Below are positions 14,279-20,336 of a DNA stretch of 32,506 nt, piece by piece; positions within the stretch are counted from its first letter, which is position 1; every line of letters starts with the position of its first letter. The stretch is from a virus: positions 1 through 32,506 of IMG/VR virus record IMGVR_UViG_3300029319_000252, one strand, 5' to 3'. The notes beneath the pieces were generated by a model. The model had not been told where the DNA came from. It ran no database searches and saw nothing but the letters and a program-made list of their open reading frames with translations. A program made the position numbers and the translations under genes.

Positions 14279-14833
14279 ATGACAAACAAGCAAGAACCCA
14301 ACCCCCTAGACGCTCCGACAATCACGCGGCTCTGTGATTACGTTTCAGACTTGAGCCGCCAGCTGGACGCAGCCCATCAAACAATCCGAGCAATTGACCA
14401 GGAACGCCGCGCGGAGGCCGAACGCCACCGCAAGCAAGTGGATAAGGAAATCATCCGTCTGCGCGGCGAGTTTGGCGAAGAAATCGTAGCTCTCGAAATG
14501 CAGCTTATGCACGAACGCAGCGAACGCGAAGCCGCGCAACGCACCATTGCAAGACTCGGCGGCGGCTTAGATGAGTTTGAATGGCCAGTGTGCGCAAACG
14601 ATGACTGCGTGAACGAGGTCAGAAGCAAGCGCAGCAACGCGCTCTACTGCTCCGATCAGTGTAAATGGGCAGTGCAAAAACGAAGAGCTCGCGCAAAGCT
14701 TGCACCGTGTCAAAATGATAAATGCCGCAAGAAAATAGAAGGCAGACGAAAGAACGCCCGCTACTGCTCCCCTCAATGCAAAAACGCCGCCGGGGTTCGC
14801 CGTCACCGCTCAAACAATGGCGAAGGTAAGTGA
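14279..14833 (+). CDS. Coiled-coil protein with two tandem zinc-finger repeats
   Basis: This 184-residue protein has a long N-terminal coiled coil (about 15-100, for example QERRAEAERHRKQVDKEIIR). Two zinc-binding units in its C-terminal third are copies of each other. Each reads C-x4-C, then about 13 residues, then YCSxxC followed by a basic tail: CANDDC...ALYCSDQCKWAVQKRR and CQNDKC...ARYCSPQCKNAAGVRR. The spacing suggests two treble-clef-like, probably DNA- or RNA-binding fingers that arose by duplication. The coiled coil should dimerise it, giving four fingers. The ATG at 14279 has the same leader as the previous gene. Function is unknown; a transcription or recombination factor is possible. 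Confidence 0.7.
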   Translation: MTNKQEPNPLDAPTITRLCDYVSDLSRQLDAAHQTIRAIDQERRAEAERHRKQVDKEIIRLRGEFGEEIVALEMQLMHERSEREAAQRTIARLGGGLDEFEWPVCANDDCVNEVRSKRSNALYCSDQCKWAVQKRRARAKLAPCQNDKCRKKIEGRRKNARYCSPQCKNAAGVRRHRSNNGEGK

Positions 14834-15006
14834 TGACTCTCGACAAGTACCGAATCGACTGGGCCTGCGGCCACGTCTACGAATATCAGCCGGAGCATAG
14901 TGCTTATTATTTTATCGGTGATTTTTACAGCTACGGAATCACGCACGACGATAGCAACGCGCAAGCAATTGCGAAGATTGAAAACAAAAAACAAGGGGGT
15001 TTCTGA
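14833..15006 (+). CDS. Small early protein, unknown function
   Basis: This 57-residue protein (MTLDKYRIDWACGHVYEYQP, continuing with an aromatic-rich middle HSAYYFIGDFYSYGI) has a start overlapping the previous stop (TGATG) and a stop overlapping the next ATG, so it is translated as part of a coupled set. It has a single Cys-Gly-His near the N-terminus and many aromatic residues. No family is recognised. The tight overlaps on both sides are the main evidence that it is a gene. Confidence 0.6.
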   Translation: MTLDKYRIDWACGHVYEYQPEHSAYYFIGDFYSYGITHDDSNAQAIAKIENKKQGGF

Positions 15007-15197
15007 TGGCCTTAATGGCTTACAAGATGCGCCGCTCTGGCGGCAAGGTAGAGGTATATCATCGGACGCATGGATGGGTTGAGGCTCTAAGCATCAAACC
15101 AGACACGGTCAAAATCAAGCGATACGATGCGCGAGATGGTGGCTTTGTGGTCCATAACGAATCACACGATAATTTCAGATTGACCGGCGAAGCTTGA
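15006..15197 (+). CDS. Small early protein, unknown function
   Basis: This 63-residue basic protein (MALMAYKMRRSGGKVEVYHR, then THGWVEALSIKPDTVKIKRY) appears to be built of beta strands. Its ATG overlaps the stop of the preceding gene by one base. A second ATG four codons in is a possible start. The alternation of charged and hydrophobic residues suggests a small beta-barrel or SH3-like fold, which is only an impression. It is followed by an 83-base gap holding two tandem hairpins before the recombinase gene. Confidence 0.6.
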   Translation: MALMAYKMRRSGGKVEVYHRTHGWVEALSIKPDTVKIKRYDARDGGFVVHNESHDNFRLTGEA

Positions 15198-15249
15198 ACC
15201 CTTCGGCGAAGCTGGTCAAGCCTCGGCGGGTCGCGCAATCCCGCCGGGG
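15193..15249 (+). promoter_or_regulatory. Two adjacent stem-loops upstream of the Sak4-like gene
   Basis: Hairpin 1 (15193-15220) pairs CTTGA with TCAAG and, inside, CTTC with GAAG. Hairpin 2 (15221-15249) pairs CCTCGGCGGG with CCCGCCGGGG, nine Watson-Crick pairs plus one wobble, around a 9-base loop. They abut exactly and fill the gap before the recombinase ribosome site. No T run follows, so they may control translation, RNA decay or partial termination. Confidence 0.5.
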
Positions 15250-15280
15250 CATTCTCAAAATGCGAAAGGAAACTTGAACC

Positions 15281-15952
15281 ATGAAGATAACCAGAACAAA
15301 CGACCTCGGCGGTCACTTTCTCAAGATGGTAATTTATGGCGAAGCTGGCGCAGGTAAGACGCGGCTCGCTGCAACAACCGGAGCCCCCACTGTGGTGATT
15401 AGCGCAGAAGGCGGCCTGCTGTCTCTACGTGACCACGATATCACAGCGATTGAAGTCAAGAGCATCGCCGATATTCAAGAAGCGTATAAGTGGGCGGTAG
15501 GGTCCAAAGAGGCGCAGGGCATCCAATGGGTATGCCTAGATTCAATCTCTGAAATCGCGGAAGTTTCACTTGCCCACGAGAAAGCAGAGAACAAAAACAC
15601 GATGCGCGCCTATGGCCAAATGGCGGACCAAATGACCAGTTTGATTCGCGCGTTTCGAGACCTGCCAGAGCGGCATGTCTACATGACCGCGAAGCAAGAA
15701 AGAACCCAGCTGGACGATGGGTCCATGATTTTTGGCCCATCGATGCCGGGCAAAAACTTGACTCAGGGCCTCGCCTACTTCTTCGATGAAGTCTTCGCTC
15801 TACGTGTTCACACTGACGAAGAAGGCAACATCCAGCGATGGCTTCAGACTTCGGCCAACGGTACGCACACTGCGAAAGACAGAAGCGGCGCGCTTGAACT
15901 TTTTGAACCTTGCGACCTGTCGCAAATTAAAACCAAAATCCTAGGAGGATAA
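15281..15952 (+). CDS. Sak4-like RecA-fold recombinase/ATPase
   Basis: This 223-residue single-domain RecA-fold ATPase is likely the phage single-strand annealing or recombination protein of the Sak4 type. Walker A is GEAGAGKT (20-27) and Walker B is WVCLDS (Asp87), followed by a long helical part and MTAKQERTQL, which resembles the sensor region of this family. The length is usual for Sak4. It forms a module with the DUF669 protein (4 bases downstream) and a Cas4-like exonuclease, an arrangement well known in phages that lack RecT or Red-beta. The ATG is preceded by AAAGGA. The hairpin leader just upstream may set its expression. Confidence 0.82.
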   Translation: MKITRTNDLGGHFLKMVIYGEAGAGKTRLAATTGAPTVVISAEGGLLSLRDHDITAIEVKSIADIQEAYKWAVGSKEAQGIQWVCLDSISEIAEVSLAHEKAENKNTMRAYGQMADQMTSLIRAFRDLPERHVYMTAKQERTQLDDGSMIFGPSMPGKNLTQGLAYFFDEVFALRVHTDEEGNIQRWLQTSANGTHTAKDRSGALELFEPCDLSQIKTKILGG

Positions 15953-15956
15953 TTAA

Positions 15957-16472
15957 ATGGCAAATCTATCTCACATCAATATCGATAACGTAGACATTGG
16001 ACCGGACGCGGGAACAGGGTACGGCCTTCTACCCGAAGGCAAATACCTCGCGAAAGTCACAGAATCCAAAGTACAGCCAACGCGCTCAGGCAATGGCCAG
16101 ATTCTCGAGCTCACTTGGCAGATTCAAAGCGGCCCACATGAACGGCGCCTCGTATGGGACAAGATTACCATCGTACACAGCAGCGAGCAGGCTCAAGAAA
16201 TTGGGCGCAAGCAATGGAAGAAAGCACTGCGCGCCGCTGGCATTGACCATAGCCCGCAAGACTCCAGCGAAATCCACGGTAAACTGGTTCGGATTCAAGT
16301 TAAGACCAAACCAGCGAGCAATGGATACGAGGCTTCAAACGCCATCGCAGCTTACTACCCAGCGCCGAAACAGGCAGATATGAGCCAGCCAGCTCAAGCA
16401 CCGATAGCGGGTGAACCTCAAGCGGCGCCACCATGGGGCGGCAATCAAGGCCAGGGTACGGTTCCATTCTAA
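15957..16472 (+). CDS. DUF669-family single-strand-binding-like protein
   Basis: This 171-residue protein of the DUF669 type is commonly encoded next to Sak4-like recombinases and thought to act like a single-strand DNA-binding protein. Visible signs are LLPEGKYLAKVTESKVQPTR, then ILELTWQIQSG near the N-terminus, and KQWKKALRAAGI. The C-terminus is proline-, glycine- and alanine-rich and ends GTVPF, similar to the flexible, protein-binding tail of bacterial SSB (which usually ends in an acidic DDIPF). Here the acidic residues are missing. The gene has a perfect AGGAGG ribosome site and starts 4 bases after the Sak4-like gene. Confidence 0.8.
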   Translation: MANLSHINIDNVDIGPDAGTGYGLLPEGKYLAKVTESKVQPTRSGNGQILELTWQIQSGPHERRLVWDKITIVHSSEQAQEIGRKQWKKALRAAGIDHSPQDSSEIHGKLVRIQVKTKPASNGYEASNAIAAYYPAPKQADMSQPAQAPIAGEPQAAPPWGGNQGQGTVPF

Positions 16473-16485
16473 CAATCAAACCAGG

Positions 16486-16516
16486 GGCTGGCGGGAGTGA
16501 TTCGCACCCGCCAGCC
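16486..16516 (+). promoter_or_regulatory. Perfect 10-bp stem-loop upstream of the exonuclease gene
   Basis: GGCTGGCGGG (16486-16495) pairs perfectly with CCCGCCAGCC (16507-16516) around an 11-base loop. It ends immediately before the GGGGGT ribosome site and TATTTTCT that lead into the exonuclease ATG at 16531. The arms share GGCGGG/CCCGCC with the hairpin at 15221-15249. It could be an attenuator or a translation control element. Confidence 0.5.
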
Positions 16517-16530
16517 GGGGGTATTTTCTG

Positions 16531-17403
16531 ATGGCAAAACTTCCGAAGATGCAATCGCCAACAATAGCAGAGATTTATCATCAAATTCGACGCGCCGCCA
16601 GCCCGTGGCAACGTGACCACTTGGGATGCTCTGGGCTTGGTGACGATTGCGAACGGAAAATCTGGTACAACTGGCGCTGGTGGCGTCCGCCGGAATTCGA
16701 TGGCAGAATCCTTCGACTATTTCGTCGCGGCGAGATTGAAGAGACTTGGCTGATTTCAGACTTGCGCGCGGCTGGTGTTGAAGTAAGTGAGGGCCCAGAG
16801 CTCGGCAAACAATGGCGCGCCAGTGCGTTAGGTGGGCACCTGGGCGGCTCTATGGACTCAGCCTTGCTTGGGCTTAAGGAGGCCCCCAAAACGTGGCATT
16901 GTGCCGAATTTAAGACCCACAACCGCAAAAGCTTTGACGATCTGGAGAAGAAGCGAGTTCGAAAAGCGAAGCCCATGCATTACGCCCAGATGCAGCTATA
17001 TTGCCATCTTTTCGGCCTGAGCCGCTGGGCCTATTTCGCGGTGTGTAAAGATTCGGATCGCATCTACTTTGAGCGGGGCGAGTATGACAAATACTACGCT
17101 GGTGAGCTCGTGGAAAAAGCCCGGCGTATTATTGAATCGTCAGATCCACCCGCTAAAATTTCAGAGCGGGAAGATTATTACCAGTGTCGCTGGTGCCACC
17201 ACCGCGAAGCGTGCCAGGCCGAAATCATCGGTCCGGTTCAAACTTGCCGAAGCTGTAAACATGGCAAGCCAGTGATTGAGGGGGAAGGAGGGCAATGGGT
17301 TTGTAACTTGAGCGGTTCGCCGCTCAGTGGGGAAGAGCAGCGAAAGGGCTGCGCAAAATATAGCCAGATTGGAAGCCGCGCGCTTCCAGTTTTTGGGGGA
17401 TAA
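16531..17403 (+). CDS. Cas4-like PD-(D/E)XK exonuclease with Fe-S-type cysteines
   Basis: This 290-residue nuclease of the RecB/Cas4 group should resect DNA ends for recombination. The catalytic core shows LGGHLGGSMDSALLG (His103, Asp109) and HCAEFKTHNRKSF (Glu126, Lys128), followed by KPMHYAQMQLYCHLFG with Gln153. Cys40 (DDCERKIWYNW) and the late cluster Cys219-x2-Cys222-x5-Cys228 match the four-cysteine iron-sulfur arrangement of Cas4 and AddB. A further C-terminal set (Cys239, Cys242, Cys258, Cys274) could form a separate zinc site, which is less usual. It is the last member of the Sak4-DUF669-exonuclease module. No Cas1, Cas2 or CRISPR repeats are nearby, so a role in CRISPR is not supported. 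Confidence 0.83.
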   Translation: MAKLPKMQSPTIAEIYHQIRRAASPWQRDHLGCSGLGDDCERKIWYNWRWWRPPEFDGRILRLFRRGEIEETWLISDLRAAGVEVSEGPELGKQWRASALGGHLGGSMDSALLGLKEAPKTWHCAEFKTHNRKSFDDLEKKRVRKAKPMHYAQMQLYCHLFGLSRWAYFAVCKDSDRIYFERGEYDKYYAGELVEKARRIIESSDPPAKISEREDYYQCRWCHHREACQAEIIGPVQTCRSCKHGKPVIEGEGGQWVCNLSGSPLSGEEQRKGCAKYSQIGSRALPVFGG

Positions 17404-17408
17404 TCAAA

Positions 17409-17585
17409 ATGGGAATTGCAATTCTATATGGATTCGGCGTGATTGCGCTGGGTTTGATTTGTTCGGTGCTTTACGAGAAGCGCCAGAGCCGGAAACTGAT
17501 TGACCGCTTGCGTTCTGAAGTGCTGAACCATCAGCGCAAGAACGCAATGACGGAATATCACGAGCCGGGAAGCTGGCGGCGGTGA
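17409..17585 (+). CDS. Small single-pass membrane protein
   Basis: This 58-residue protein starts with a hydrophobic helix (MGIAILYGFGVIALGLICSV, residues 1-20), followed by a basic cytoplasmic tail (YEKRQSRKLIDRLRSEVLNH). Its stop (TGA) overlaps the next gene's ATG. Function is unknown. It is the first of several very small membrane proteins at the end of the early unit, a position often used by phages for host-directed or superinfection-blocking factors. That role is inference. Confidence 0.65.
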   Translation: MGIAILYGFGVIALGLICSVLYEKRQSRKLIDRLRSEVLNHQRKNAMTEYHEPGSWRR

Positions 17586-17779
17586 TGTTTAAAAAAACAA
17601 GTTACTGCCAAGGATGCATCCGGACGGATGTCACATTGAAACTGACCAAGGCCGACGGGAAACCCTATTGGCTTTGTGAAAAGTGTTTAAATCCCTTGCC
17701 TCGTAAAGCTTACGAGCTGGGTCGGGCCCATAGTCGTAAGAACTGGCCCGGAGAAGAAGAAACCAAAAAGGCCAAGTAA
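17585..17779 (+). CDS. Small zinc-ribbon protein
   Basis: This 64-residue protein has two CxxC pairs: YCQGC (Cys8, Cys11) and LCEKC (Cys31, Cys34), joined by a beta-like stretch (TDVTLKLTKADGKPYW). It is followed by a basic lysine- and arginine-rich tail (LPRKAYELGRAHSRKNW). This is the form of a small four-cysteine zinc ribbon that could bind nucleic acid. The ATG at 17585 overlaps the previous stop (TGATG); a GTG one codon earlier is possible. It is unrelated in sequence to the zinc ribbon at 10533. Confidence 0.65.
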   Translation: MFKKTSYCQGCIRTDVTLKLTKADGKPYWLCEKCLNPLPRKAYELGRAHSRKNWPGEEETKKAK

Positions 17780-17803
17780 GGCCAAAAAAATAAGGGGTAT
17801 TTG

Positions 17804-18127
17804 ATGAGAGATATTATGGACCGGCGCCCCAGTGCGCCTAGACAAGAGAAACAAGACGATGGCTGGTGGTTTAAGGGGCTGCTCTTCGTCGCAGCTGTAG
17901 CCATGACCGTGGCCCACTTTGGGCTTCAACGAAGCTTCGCGCTCGAGCGTGCCGCCGTCGGTGAAAGAAACAAAACCCTTGCCGAACTGGTTCAGCAAAC
18001 AAAGATTCTCGACAAGCTCAAAGAAGAAGATTCCGAGAAGATGCGAGCTCAGGAGCTAGAGCGTTTTGTGGATTACTCAGACGAAGACCGGGCCGGGCTG
18101 GCTGCAATTATCGAGGGGGCGAAGTAA
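17804..18127 (+). CDS. Membrane-anchored coiled-coil protein, unknown function
   Basis: This 107-residue protein has a polar N-terminus (MRDIMDRRPSAPRQEKQDDG), one transmembrane helix (WWFKGLLFVAAVAMTVAHFG, about 21-40) and a C-terminal charged helix (ERNKTLAELVQQTKILDKLK) likely to form a coiled coil. The ATG at 17804 is favoured because AAGGGG lies about 9 bases upstream. Its stop overlaps the next ATG (TAATG). The layout suggests a protein anchored in the inner membrane that binds a partner through its helix. No family is recognised. It is not in the lysis cassette, so a spanin role is unlikely. Confidence 0.6.
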   Translation: MRDIMDRRPSAPRQEKQDDGWWFKGLLFVAAVAMTVAHFGLQRSFALERAAVGERNKTLAELVQQTKILDKLKEEDSEKMRAQELERFVDYSDEDRAGLAAIIEGAK

Positions 18128-18438
18128 TGGGGAAGCGAGAAAAACCAAGAGAGTTGTTAGACCTGGAAAATTGCCAACGGCTTATGGCTGAAATCGAGCA
18201 CGCCTGCAGCGGCCTTGCGTCTTATGGCTCGGAGTTTGTTGGACGCAGCTGGTGCAACGATAGTGAAACCCACATCAAGACTGCTGCCATCTACGAGGAA
18301 ACGGTTAAGACTCTGCGCGCAGCCTATCGGGGCTTAAGTGTGGCGGAAGAACTTCTGGAGTCAGAGGCCGCTTCGGCTCTACCCATTCGTCGCCCTGGTG
18401 TTGTTCGTCGTTTGTTGGGAGGTGGCGGTCGTGCTTAA
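18127..18438 (+). CDS. Helical early protein, unknown function
   Basis: This 103-residue, mostly helical protein (MGKREKPRELLDLENCQRLM, then AEIEHACSGLASYGSEF) has an arginine- and glycine-rich C-terminus (IRRPGVVRRLLGGGGRA). Its start overlaps the previous stop. No transmembrane segment or known motif is visible. The end is overlapped by the next gene, whose GTG start lies within its last codons. Function is unknown. Confidence 0.55.
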   Translation: MGKREKPRELLDLENCQRLMAEIEHACSGLASYGSEFVGRSWCNDSETHIKTAAIYEETVKTLRAAYRGLSVAEELLESEAASALPIRRPGVVRRLLGGGGRA

Positions 18439-18820
18439 AACTCTGTTCAATGTCCTGGCCTGGTGGACGGTTATGGTCCTGTCTCTTTCCGTGGTGGTCG
18501 TCAGGCTTTACGAGAAAGGGGTCCGCCCTGGCCTTCTAGCTGCCGGATGCGCTGCGGTTCTGCTTGTCTTGTTTTTCTACATCAGAGGCATTTCAAGAAA
18601 GAATGAATATAACCTTGGTCTGGACGGCGTTCATTTTGACAAGCCACTGCCTCTTAAACTGAGACAAGAGCAGGCCCGATATTACACTTGGTTAAGAAAA
18701 GAAAAAGAGCACGAGGGAATGGACCCTGACGATGCTTCACACTATGCATTGAAAAGGGCCAGTGTGGCTTTTATTGACAAGTACGGAATTAAACAAAAGC
18801 CATTTAGGGGAGGAAAATGA
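18431..18820 (+). CDS. Two-helix membrane protein, unknown function
   Basis: This 129-residue protein has two close hydrophobic helices near the N-terminus (VLAWWTVMVLSLSVVVVRLY and LLAAGCAAVLLVLFFYI, about 7-57), then a soluble charged C-terminal part (KLRQEQARYYTWLRKEKEHE, then DPDDASHYALKRASVAFIDK). I chose the GTG at 18431 because GGGAGG lies about 9 bases upstream and the overlap with the preceding gene stays short. A longer ATG-started frame from 18338 would overlap by 100 bases. The C-terminal part looks like a small helical domain facing the cytoplasm. Function is unknown. Confidence 0.55.
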   Translation: MLKTLFNVLAWWTVMVLSLSVVVVRLYEKGVRPGLLAAGCAAVLLVLFFYIRGISRKNEYNLGLDGVHFDKPLPLKLRQEQARYYTWLRKEKEHEGMDPDDASHYALKRASVAFIDKYGIKQKPFRGGK

Positions 18821-18951
18821 TGGGAAGCTTTTTAGGTTGGACGCTTGGATTCTTCGGCGCTGTTGGCGTCGCTATGCTGATTCGCGAGGGGTATGAAAAA
18901 TACGCGCGCGAGAACTTGCGGCGCAAAATAGAAAAAGCCTATAACGATTAA
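18817..18951 (+). CDS. Very small membrane protein, unknown function
   Basis: This 44-residue protein is the last gene of the rightward unit. It has one hydrophobic helix (SFLGWTLGFFGAVGVAMLI) and a basic tail (REGYEKYARENLRRKIEKAY). GGGGAGG lies just upstream, and its ATG overlaps the previous stop. Two ATGs in a row give two equal starts. Function is unknown. The layout is like other small phage inner-membrane proteins that act on the host. Confidence 0.55.
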   Translation: MMGSFLGWTLGFFGAVGVAMLIREGYEKYARENLRRKIEKAYND

Positions 18952-18956
18952 TCACC

Positions 18957-19034
18957 GGCCCCGCTCGCAAGAATGTGAAATTTTGCGGATCCCTCAAACA
19001 GATTCAAAAGATTTTTAAAACCTAGAGCGGGGCC
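18957..19034. terminator. Long-range inverted repeat at the convergent junction
   Basis: GGCCCCGCTC (18957-18966) and GAGCGGGGCC (19025-19034) form a perfect 10-bp stem enclosing 58 bases. A second pair, TAGCGCA (19046-19052) and TGCGCTA (19078-19084), follows. They fill the 136-base gap between the ends of the early rightward and late leftward units, so a bidirectional terminator is the simplest reading. The large loop leaves room for a small structured RNA. Confidence 0.5.
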
Positions 19035-19087
19035 ATTTTAAACAATAGCGCAGACGTATCCGCCGCACATGAAGTATTGCGCTAGGC

Positions 19088-19507
19088 TCACCGCGGCCAA
19101 CTGTATTTCGACCATCTCGCCATCCCTCCACCTTGTTCGCCTCTGGTATCCAGATGCACCCAGCCATTGTACAAGCCAAGACCATAGGTCACGCCTCGGC
19201 GCCTCGCTGCGTTCTCAAGCTCAACGTAAAGCCGGAGAATGTGTTCTCCGTGGCGTTTGGTGCTTTCTGAATAAGTTACATCCGCCGCATATCCAACGCC
19301 GCCACGGGGCAAATGCCAGCTCTTAGGGGCGCCGCCCACTGCTTGATTGTGAGACTCACAGCGCAGTCCGCTCGAGATTCGAAGCGGTACGCCAAGAGCC
19401 TTTCGGGTCTCGTCTAAGATACTGACCAAGAGCTGGCTGGGGTTTGATAGATTGCAACAAGGGCAAGCAAACTCAGCCGCGTTGAAATATTGTCCGACCC
19501 GGCCCAT
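19088..19507 (-). CDS. Endolysin, M15-type peptidase
   Basis: This 139-residue peptidoglycan-degrading enzyme belongs to the zinc-dependent D,D-peptidase family M15 (Peptidase_M15_3 type). Key parts are ISSGLRCESHNQAVGGAPKS, then SWHLPRGGVGYAADVTYSES with the zinc-binding His and Asp, and a final GLGLYNGWVHLDTRGE with the second His. The length is standard, and there is no cell-wall binding domain, no signal peptide and no SAR anchor, so it needs a holin to cross the membrane. The ATG at 19507 overlaps the stop of the upstream small gene (TAATG); a TTG at 19543 would add 12 residues. It is the last gene of the late unit. Confidence 0.85.
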   Translation of the reverse strand: MGRVGQYFNAAEFACPCCNLSNPSQLLVSILDETRKALGVPLRISSGLRCESHNQAVGGAPKSWHLPRGGVGYAADVTYSESTKRHGEHILRLYVELENAARRRGVTYGLGLYNGWVHLDTRGEQGGGMARWSKYSWPR

Positions 19508-19680
19508 TACCAATTCACCCGTAGCCCAGTCATCGCCTGCCAATTCCGAGCCGTGTCCACGCTGCCGCTGGCAAATAGAGACACGCTTTCATTGATTCGA
19601 GAGCTAAAAGAAGCGTCAAGCTTGCCAACATCATTGACAACGCCCACGCCAAGCGTAAAGAGTCCCGAACCCGGCGCCAT
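19507..19680 (-). CDS. Small lysis-cassette protein, unknown function (frame uncertain)
   Basis: This 57-residue reading frame ends exactly at the endolysin start (TAATG). Its product (MAPGSGLFTLGVGVVNDVGK, then LDASFSSRINESVSLFASGS and NWQAMTGLRVNW) has the alternating pattern of a beta-rich protein. The frame stays open upstream to about 19749, so the true start may lie earlier. A competing 61-codon frame (19530-19715) starts 3 bases after the holin stop and would give a basic protein with one hydrophobic helix. I favour the 57-residue frame for its more usual composition and stop/start overlap. Both could be used, since lysis cassettes often hold overlapping genes. Confidence 0.45.
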   Translation of the reverse strand: MAPGSGLFTLGVGVVNDVGKLDASFSSRINESVSLFASGSVDTARNWQAMTGLRVNW

Positions 19681-19718
19681 GGCGGCAGCTTTATTTGCCC
19701 CAGAGAGCGCCGCATTGA

Positions 19719-19958
19719 TTAGCTCTTGGGGTCTTGCTTTTTTGCGAGCTCACGCGCCGCTTGAACCTGAGCGGCCCCGATGGCTTCCTTCCCTTTTACC
19801 ATCGAGCGCCCCATGGTGTAACTGCCACCGCATACCGCCGCAAGAATGCCGCCGATGATTTGCGTCCATTGGTTGCCTTCGATAGACGCAAGCACCACCC
19901 CGCCAATCATGCCTATAAGCGTAATAATCATTTCGCTCGTTTTGATTCCTGGTTTCAT
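19719..19958 (-). CDS. Holin-like membrane protein
   Basis: This 79-residue protein has two hydrophobic helices (MIITLIGMIGGVVLASI and WTQIIGGILAAVCGGSYTMG) joined by a short polar turn (EGNQ). A basic tail follows (KGKEAIGAAQVQAARELAKK). This is the layout of a class II holin, which makes the membrane lesion that frees endolysin. It lies one small gene upstream of the M15 endolysin, and its start overlaps the previous gene's stop by 4 bases. Sequence similarity to a specific holin family is not clear, so the call depends on size, topology and neighbours. Confidence 0.65.
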   Translation of the reverse strand: MKPGIKTSEMIITLIGMIGGVVLASIEGNQWTQIIGGILAAVCGGSYTMGRSMVKGKEAIGAAQVQAARELAKKQDPKS

Positions 19959-20335
19959 TGTTCCCCCCTCACGGCCATAGCCTGCGCTCGGCCTCTTTCT
20001 TCAGCTTCTTTCAGTCTCACGTCTTCAAGCAACTTGAAAACGTTGGCGCCTGTTTCGGTTGTCACCCTGTTCATGTTATCTGACAGCGTTTCAACTTTTG
20101 TTACTTTTGTATGAACGTCATCAATCTTGTCATTGATGCGTTCAAGCGTTTGGCCGGTAGCCGCAAGGCACTCCGTCATCTGCCCCATTTGATTCGCAAT
20201 CTCGGTTTGATGCAAATCAACTTGAACAGGCTTGTGACCATTGCCCATCTTCTTGTCGACGAGTTTTTCTATCACTTTGATGAGGGCCATCAACGTGGCA
20301 AACATCGCCCCCGCTTCTACCATGCCCCCTTCCAT
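19955..20335 (-). CDS. Coiled-coil protein of the lysis region
   Basis: This 126-residue protein has a short hydrophobic or amphipathic N-terminal helix (MVEAGAMFATLMALIKVIEK). After it comes a long heptad-patterned region (MTECLAATGQTLERINDKID and VHTKVTKVETLSDNMNRV), which should form a parallel coiled coil. The ATG at 20335 has GGAGGAG upstream; the longer frame to 20365 overlaps the previous gene. In some phages such membrane-tethered coiled-coil proteins (XhlA-like) help the holin, but there the hydrophobic part is C-terminal. It could also be a tail-associated protein. Confidence 0.55.
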   Translation of the reverse strand: MEGGMVEAGAMFATLMALIKVIEKLVDKKMGNGHKPVQVDLHQTEIANQMGQMTECLAATGQTLERINDKIDDVHTKVTKVETLSDNMNRVTTETGANVFKLLEDVRLKEAEERGRAQAMAVRGEQ

Positions 20336-20336
20336 T

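Noticed and set aside
16531-17403. Possible CRISPR-linked Cas4
   Set aside because: No repeats, Cas1 or Cas2 are present; the neighbours are a phage recombination module, which explains the nuclease.
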